64,000 nt of DNA from contig NC_046673.1 in NCBI RefSeq assembly GCF_003369915.1, positions 16,848,001 through 16,912,000 on the forward strand. Direction: 5' to 3'. The notes under the pieces were generated by a model. It was not told the origin of the DNA. It worked only from the letters and a program-made list of their open reading frames with translations, and ran no database searches. Numbering within the stretch: position 1 is the stretch's first letter; each line of letters opens with the position of its first letter. Source of the DNA: Drosophila miranda (taxonomy: Eukaryota; Arthropoda; Insecta; Diptera; Drosophilidae). Positions 58,867 through 64,000 of the stretch are shown here, one piece after another. A program made the translations under genes and the position numbers.

Positions 58867-59337
58867 CTAATAATTATCGCTTGGGACAGGGATTGGTAGT
58901 TGGATTGGGTCTGGGACTGGGGCTAGAGCAAGTTCGTTTGGATCATCCTCCAGTCTAGCGACTTCACTTGCTCCATCTTCTATGGCGGCTATCTCCTCCT
59001 CCTCCTCAGATAACTCGCCCTCATCGTCCTCTTCGATATCCTCCATATCGTCTATCTGTTTTAGCATAGCATTCCAATGGTAGAGTTTTCCGCATACTTT
59101 TACTAGATCTTTAAGGCATATACCCATAATAAAAGGGCATACGAAGACCAATATCAGGGAACCAACGTTGAGGGCATTAATAACGTTGTCATCGCCCAGA
59201 AAGCGTACAAATGGAGGGGGCGGCGGTCGAAAATAGTACCAAATCTGAAGGCATATTTTTTTAGTAATTTCGACAATCGTTGGCTCCTGTACTGGCGGTG
59301 GGTTGAAATATATTGCAATTCTTTTAAAGATATCCAT
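58867..59337 (-). CDS. Small single-pass membrane protein with acidic tail (156 aa)
   Basis: The family is not recognised. The protein opens MDIFKRIAIYFNPPPVQEPT, has a helix with KKICLQIWYYF (about 26-36) and a run of five prolines (38-42). A hydrophobic membrane segment follows (about 55-75), then a basic/aromatic stretch. A long Glu/Asp-rich tail (about 96-135) ends in a proline-alternating segment (PVPDPIQLPIPVP). A 5' UTR intron is visible: donor CG-GTAAGA at 59427 and acceptor TTTGACAG at 59347 on the minus strand (81 nt), ending 10 nt before the ATG. An initiator-like CTCAGTACC lies about 25 nt upstream of that donor. An AATAAA follows the stop. Together these support a real transcribed gene. 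The N-terminal EPT...KIC...YF spacing recalls the gene at 5749. Confidence 0.65.
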   Translation of the reverse strand: MDIFKRIAIYFNPPPVQEPTIVEITKKICLQIWYYFRPPPPPFVRFLGDDNVINALNVGSLILVFVCPFIMGICLKDLVKVCGKLYHWNAMLKQIDDMEDIEEDDEGELSEEEEEIAAIEDGASEVARLEDDPNELALAPVPDPIQLPIPVPSDNY

Positions 59338-59439
59338 CTTCAGAAACTGTCAAAGATATAGGACAACAAATTTTAGGTTTTCTAAAATTTTAAAAATGTG
59401 TGTTTTGTTTTTGGATTTCTATCTTACCGATCACTTATT

Positions 59440-62400
59440 CAGACGGTACTGAGCTCTGGTGTGTAGTTCTGTACAGGGTTTCATGAAAGTATTTAGCATC
59501 GCCTACTTTACTCTCATTTTATAAGTATTCTAAACAAGTTTTTGAATTTGAATAGTCCCAAATTTTGGCGAACTTTGGCCAGGGCCACAGACAAGGTTCC
59601 TTCGAGAAAAATAATACAAAAATAGGGATCTATGGTCTATGATTTCATGGCAAATGTTCCAGTTCCAAGAGTTCTCTATGAAACTGTGCCTTCGTTTGCG
59701 TTGGTTTAAACTTAAAAGTTGGCCCGCGTTTCAGTGATTGATTGTCCTCTTTTCGGTAAATCTATCGACTCATTCGAATCCTCGGACATAAGGTGTACAC
59801 AGCCATTGATCTGAACATTGATCTGGTGGGGATCACACCCCACACCCATCAACTCCATCACACATTCGAGTGCAATGAACATCCGAATTTTTCAAGGTGA
59901 AATTAGCTATTAAAGTCATTAAAGAAAAAATTATTAAATGATAGCAATTGTATAATAAAAATCATCTAGAATAGAAAGAACTTTTAAAGCAGAAATCCCT
60001 TGAAATCCGTTTTGATTTTGGGTACATTTCTCCTTATAGACAGTATATTCCTGGAGATCTTCTAATAGCCGTTGAGCCACTGAAAGGGAGCATTATTTTT
60101 AGAATATTAAGATAATTTTTCTCTCTGCCTACGTGATGAATGCTGCGGACATTGACGATCCTCAGATACAGAAAAGATGTTGGAACTCTCTCGAATGTGA
60201 ATGTTGGCTATATATAGCACTCGGCGGATGTATGGAGCATGGGGCATAAGTCATGGAGCATGGATGGTCCTATGGTTCAAGTACACCCCATACTCGTATT
60301 CGACTCCTTTTGATCTCCACTCTTTGTAAAGCGTTTCCATATTTGTTGCCAGTGGCAGCCAGACATATGTACATAAAAGGAAGCTGCAACAAACCTCTCC
60401 CCCTTCTCTCTGTTGCATCCAATTTTTCCACCTCGACTCTCTGCTGCTCGTCCATCAAGGAAGCAGACAAAAAAGGAAATTGCAAAACAGGAGCAGCTGC
60501 TGTGGCTGCTGCTTCAGAGCGTGAGAGAAACGAGTGAAATAATGAGAGAGCCTTGAGTGTGAGTCCCAGTGTGCCGTTTTGAGTGGAAAATTCTCCGAAC
60601 TGCAGATGGCGGATGAGAGGATGCTCATGGCGGAAGGCAAAGATACACGCACACACAAATGCAGATAAATCCACGCCTGGAGCTCGTGCAACCGCTCACG
60701 TACTGTCCACAGGGGGCAGGGGCAAGGAGAGGCCATCGATACCGCCGACCGATACCAGGTCGGCGGTGATGTAGAACGGGAACGGACTGTATCTGACAGA
60801 CGTGACACTTAACGAGTGAAAGGTATGTAAGATACGAGTGCATGTATCTTCAGATATATGTGTGCATACATATGTGAGTAGGTCTTATGTACAAATGTAC
60901 GTCTGAATGCCATGTACATAAAATATGTAGTACAGTGGTCTGTCAATAATCGGAACTACCATACAAATTAGTACAGTTCCAGAAATGATACCTAAAGAAA
61001 GACCTAAAATTCTTCTTTAGTTACACATGTAAAAAGTATTCTGAACATTCACTAAATTGTATTTTTGGATGTCGAAGTGTCAAAATTTCCATACCAAGTC
61101 TATGCTTGTTATGCGCCAAAATGAATCGAGGGGCGCTGCCGCATTACGCAGAAAATAATATGGATACGATCTAGTAACAAATGTTATACTTGATTAATAA
61201 TTATACTACAAAATAAAAAGTATAGCCAGGAACGAAAGAGTTTTGCGAGATATCTAATTTAGAGGGGGATACGAATGAAAACAACGGATATATCCGCTCA
61301 CTTATGGGAAATCCGTGCGTAATGTTGGACTAAAGGAGATTCAAACCATCACCTTCCTCAAACTGTCTCTCTTTCGGCGGACACCTATGCAAATCGTGGT
61401 CGCTCGTCTGAGAGAGCATTCACTGTACAACGATCGTGAGCGTGATATGTAGGAATATCTGTGTCTATGCGCATGCCTTGTGCTGAAGCCGTTTTTGTGT
61501 GTGTGTGTGTGTTTGAGGCCCATTTTCGATATCATCCGAAAGAAACCAAGTCTGGTTTCGGAGCAGAGCTCTGGATCGGGGTCGGGTACGGACCCCATTT
61601 ACGCGTTTCTCATGTCGGAGTTGTTCGTGTCGGCAATGACAACGCACTTAACATTTTTTCCCTCATACTTCTCTTACTTTTACATTTTATTTAATTTTTT
61701 CTTTTCGGTACCTTTTTGATTAAAGTCCGAAAGTGCGCTGTTCGTTTATGGCCAAGTCAAGACGAAAAGCCCAAAAAGAGGGCAAGAAATTTTTTAAATT
61801 AAAAAGGAGCACGAAGTCACCGCATGATATTATGGGAATGGCATAGGGATGGGGGCGACGAATGATTTTTTAAGGGCCCCGAATCGTAAGACAAAACCTG
61901 CGACGACTCCAAAGCGGTTGCACTGGTAAAAAATAAACAAAAAAAATAAGAAAGACAGCGGGCACTTATGCCACTGTCATTGTAATTCGAGAGCCCGGCC
62001 GTATTGGGTGGCAATTCTGGCACTCGGTCCCTGCAGACCGATTGACGAACTGGCTCAGTGGCTAACTTGCTGACTGACACGCTCCACGAGCCAACATATC
62101 CGATATCAGTCGGTATTGCAACACACTTATCCGTGGGATGATCTTGAAGATTGAGATTGATATTTGCGAGAGCAAGCATTTATCAGAATAGAAAAATCTA
62201 AAAAAAATCTCATCTTGTGCCTTACGTTGCCAGATCTGATCGTACCAATCCACAAGAAAGTTTGGATAGGATGAGGTATCCAAATAATATAAAAAGAGAG
62301 TAATTTCTTTATGCTTTAAACCAAACTTTTATAAAACTCAAACGATTTGAATCAATCCAATTTTGTTTCATAGTTTTTAATTACTAAAAATTGTAAATTC

Positions 62401-63140
62401 CGAAGATGTAACCAGAATCCACAGAGCTGTGAACCATTTACCTTGAGCCCCCCATATCATAATTTTGGTAAAACTTGATTGACGTTCTAGAATGTAGTCC
62501 TATTCTTCATACTAATGAGATCACCTCTATAAGAACCCGCATGGCAGAGAGAGCATTTCTTGAGCGACTCCCCCCACTGAGAGAACACAAAAATAATTTC
62601 AAGTTTTTTCCGCCTCTTACCGCATTCTTTTATCGGAATAATCAAGGTAGAAGAATAGGAGAAGGTGAATGAGAAGGAGATGGAGAAAACCTTAACTTAA
62701 GACAAACGCACAAAAAATGTGTGCGTTTCCATTTTGGGAGAAAAGAAAACCAAAAGAAAAGCGAGAAGTGAGCAAAATTTAATTCGAAGCATTCGAAAAA
62801 GAAGAAACAGAAACCCCACCCGATCCCCTCCCCTGCACGTGCCCTTTGAAAAGCAGCCAAGCAAGAAAAGAAGTCAAGTAATCAAAAAAGAATAAGAAAG
62901 AGAAAAAAAAAGAAGCCAAAGAAGCAAAAGAAGAAGAAAATGTAAGCTGAACGGCATACAAAACACATCTTGGGACGAACGACAGCTTAAGTCTCAAACT
63001 TGAGAGAGAAAATAAAGCTGTGGATTTGGTTTTTTTTTTGTGGAATGGAGACAATATCTTCTCGTCAATTGTTGCTCCAATTTTAGTTTATTCCAAGCGA
63101 TCACTTTAATTTAAGGCTTAATTCGTTTAAATAAACCAAT
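59440..63140. other. Intergenic, no supported gene
   Basis: A GT tract (about 61496-61512) and a fragment at about 61280-61330 that resembles 45735-45790 are present. A short segment at about 61125-61160 resembles 57930-57960. Open frames are short and unsupported. Confidence 0.45.
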
Positions 63141-64000
63141 ATATGTACAAGCGCTCACTCGCGCTCGCTCCCAGTCTCTCTCGCTCAAAATCCACACGCA
63201 CCACGCTCAGCATGGGAACAAAAACGCACTCCAAGTGAGATGAGCGCAAGAGAGCGCACTCGAGAGAGCGCGGCTTTGAAGCTAAGCATCGAGTCGAGCT
63301 GCGAGAGTGAGCGCGTAACGCTGAGCGGTTCGCGCGCGAGTTTGAGTCCAGCTCGCTTTAGGTTATCTCTCTCGGCTCTCTCGCTCAACAGATTTCGGTT
63401 GAATTCATAGAGGAACCTTGATACCCTCTCTTGATACCCTAAGTGCACACGCCGCTGGTTCGGCAGCAGGGAGAGCGAGCAGCTGCTACAAAAGCCATTC
63501 CATTCCCGAGCAGCGGGCCCAAACAACACCACTCAAAATCATTTTCACTTCTGCGGCGTTTGCATCGCATCTGTATCGTCCGCCCTGCCATTCTGGTCTG
63601 TGTTTGAGACGTTGTCTCCCATATATTTTTTGTTCTACGTACGTTTTTATTTTTTTGTTCTTTTGTTGCTATATATTTTGTTTGATTTTGCGTTTGTTTG
63701 GCTTGGACTGTCTCCAGTCTGTTGGGTGACAGTGTAAAATAGGAGAGAGAGCGAGAGCGATAACTTTCTGGAGCAACTCCTCCGCGGCAGCTGCTGTTCT
63801 GCCGCCGCTGCTGCTGCTGCTGCTGCTGCAGTTTTTTGTTTTAGTTTTTATGTGCGCGGCATTTTCAAGTTTCGTTTCTTTCTGATTTTTTAGTTGCAGC
63901 GGCTGCAACGTGACGCGCGCTTTAAACCGCCCCAAAACGCACCACCAAAACCAAAACCACCGCCAAGAACAACAACAACAACAACAAAAGCAACACCAAG
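63141..64000. promoter_or_regulatory. GA-rich promoter or leader-like sequence at the right edge
   Basis: Dense GAGAG/GCGCTC motifs (63150-63400), a (CTG)7 run (about 63808-63828) and a terminal AAC repeat (about 63969-63989) mark this as unlike the AT-rich neighbourhood. The composition resembles Drosophila upstream regions and long 5' leaders, so a gene probably begins beyond the window. No start codon with coding sequence is seen inside. Confidence 0.3.

Overview
The window looks like a Drosophila X-chromosome (Muller element A) segment, most likely from the obscura group. The evidence is a set of intron-bearing genes that match the melanogaster 6E-type neighbourhood (carmine/AP-3 mu, sloth1/sloth2, Inx2, Inx7, a boudin-like Ly6 gene). 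Other supporting signs are Drosophila-sized introns (58-81 nt), Inr/TATA/Motif-1 core promoters, many CA/GA microsatellites, and an interspersed repeat beginning TATACCCGATACTC. The species assignment is inference; no search was possible.

Layout. 1-3.3 kb: non-coding with microsatellites. 3.35-4.15 kb: an intronless, TATA/Inr-driven gene for a probable N-myristoylated basic protein (+). 5.75-6.36 kb: a small membrane-protein gene with a 15-bp minisatellite and an apparent reading-frame break (+). 6.4-22.1 kb: about 16 kb with no convincing gene, only simple repeats and dispersed repeat fragments. 22.2-26.1 kb: a compact gene island holding a ZAD/C2H2 zinc-finger gene (+), the bicistronic mitochondrial micropeptide pair sloth2/sloth1 (-), and six-exon carmine (+). 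The sloth and carmine genes share a 346-bp divergent promoter interval. 28.8-29.0 kb: an intronless 54-codon Tom7-like gene (-) that is easy to miss because it is so short. 29.9 kb: a weak candidate secreted proline-rich peptide. 38.9-40.0 kb: Inx2 (-). 46.8-48.3 kb: three-exon Inx7 (+), head-to-head with Inx2. 49.6-50.6 kb: a 993-bp interspersed repeat with 11-bp terminal inverted repeats and internally repeated 140-bp units. 56.5-56.9 kb: a Ly6/three-finger GPI protein, probably boudin (-). 58.9-59.4 kb: a small membrane protein with an acidic tail (-). The right edge is GA-rich and looks like promoter/leader sequence of a gene lying beyond the window.

Functional links. Inx2 and Inx7 are gap-junction subunits lying in divergent orientation. 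Boudin-type Ly6 proteins act in septate junctions, so the right half holds several epithelial junction genes. Sloth1/Sloth2 (respiratory complex III assembly) and the Tom7-like protein (outer-membrane protein import) are both tiny mitochondrial membrane proteins. Carmine is the mu subunit of the AP-3 vesicle coat.
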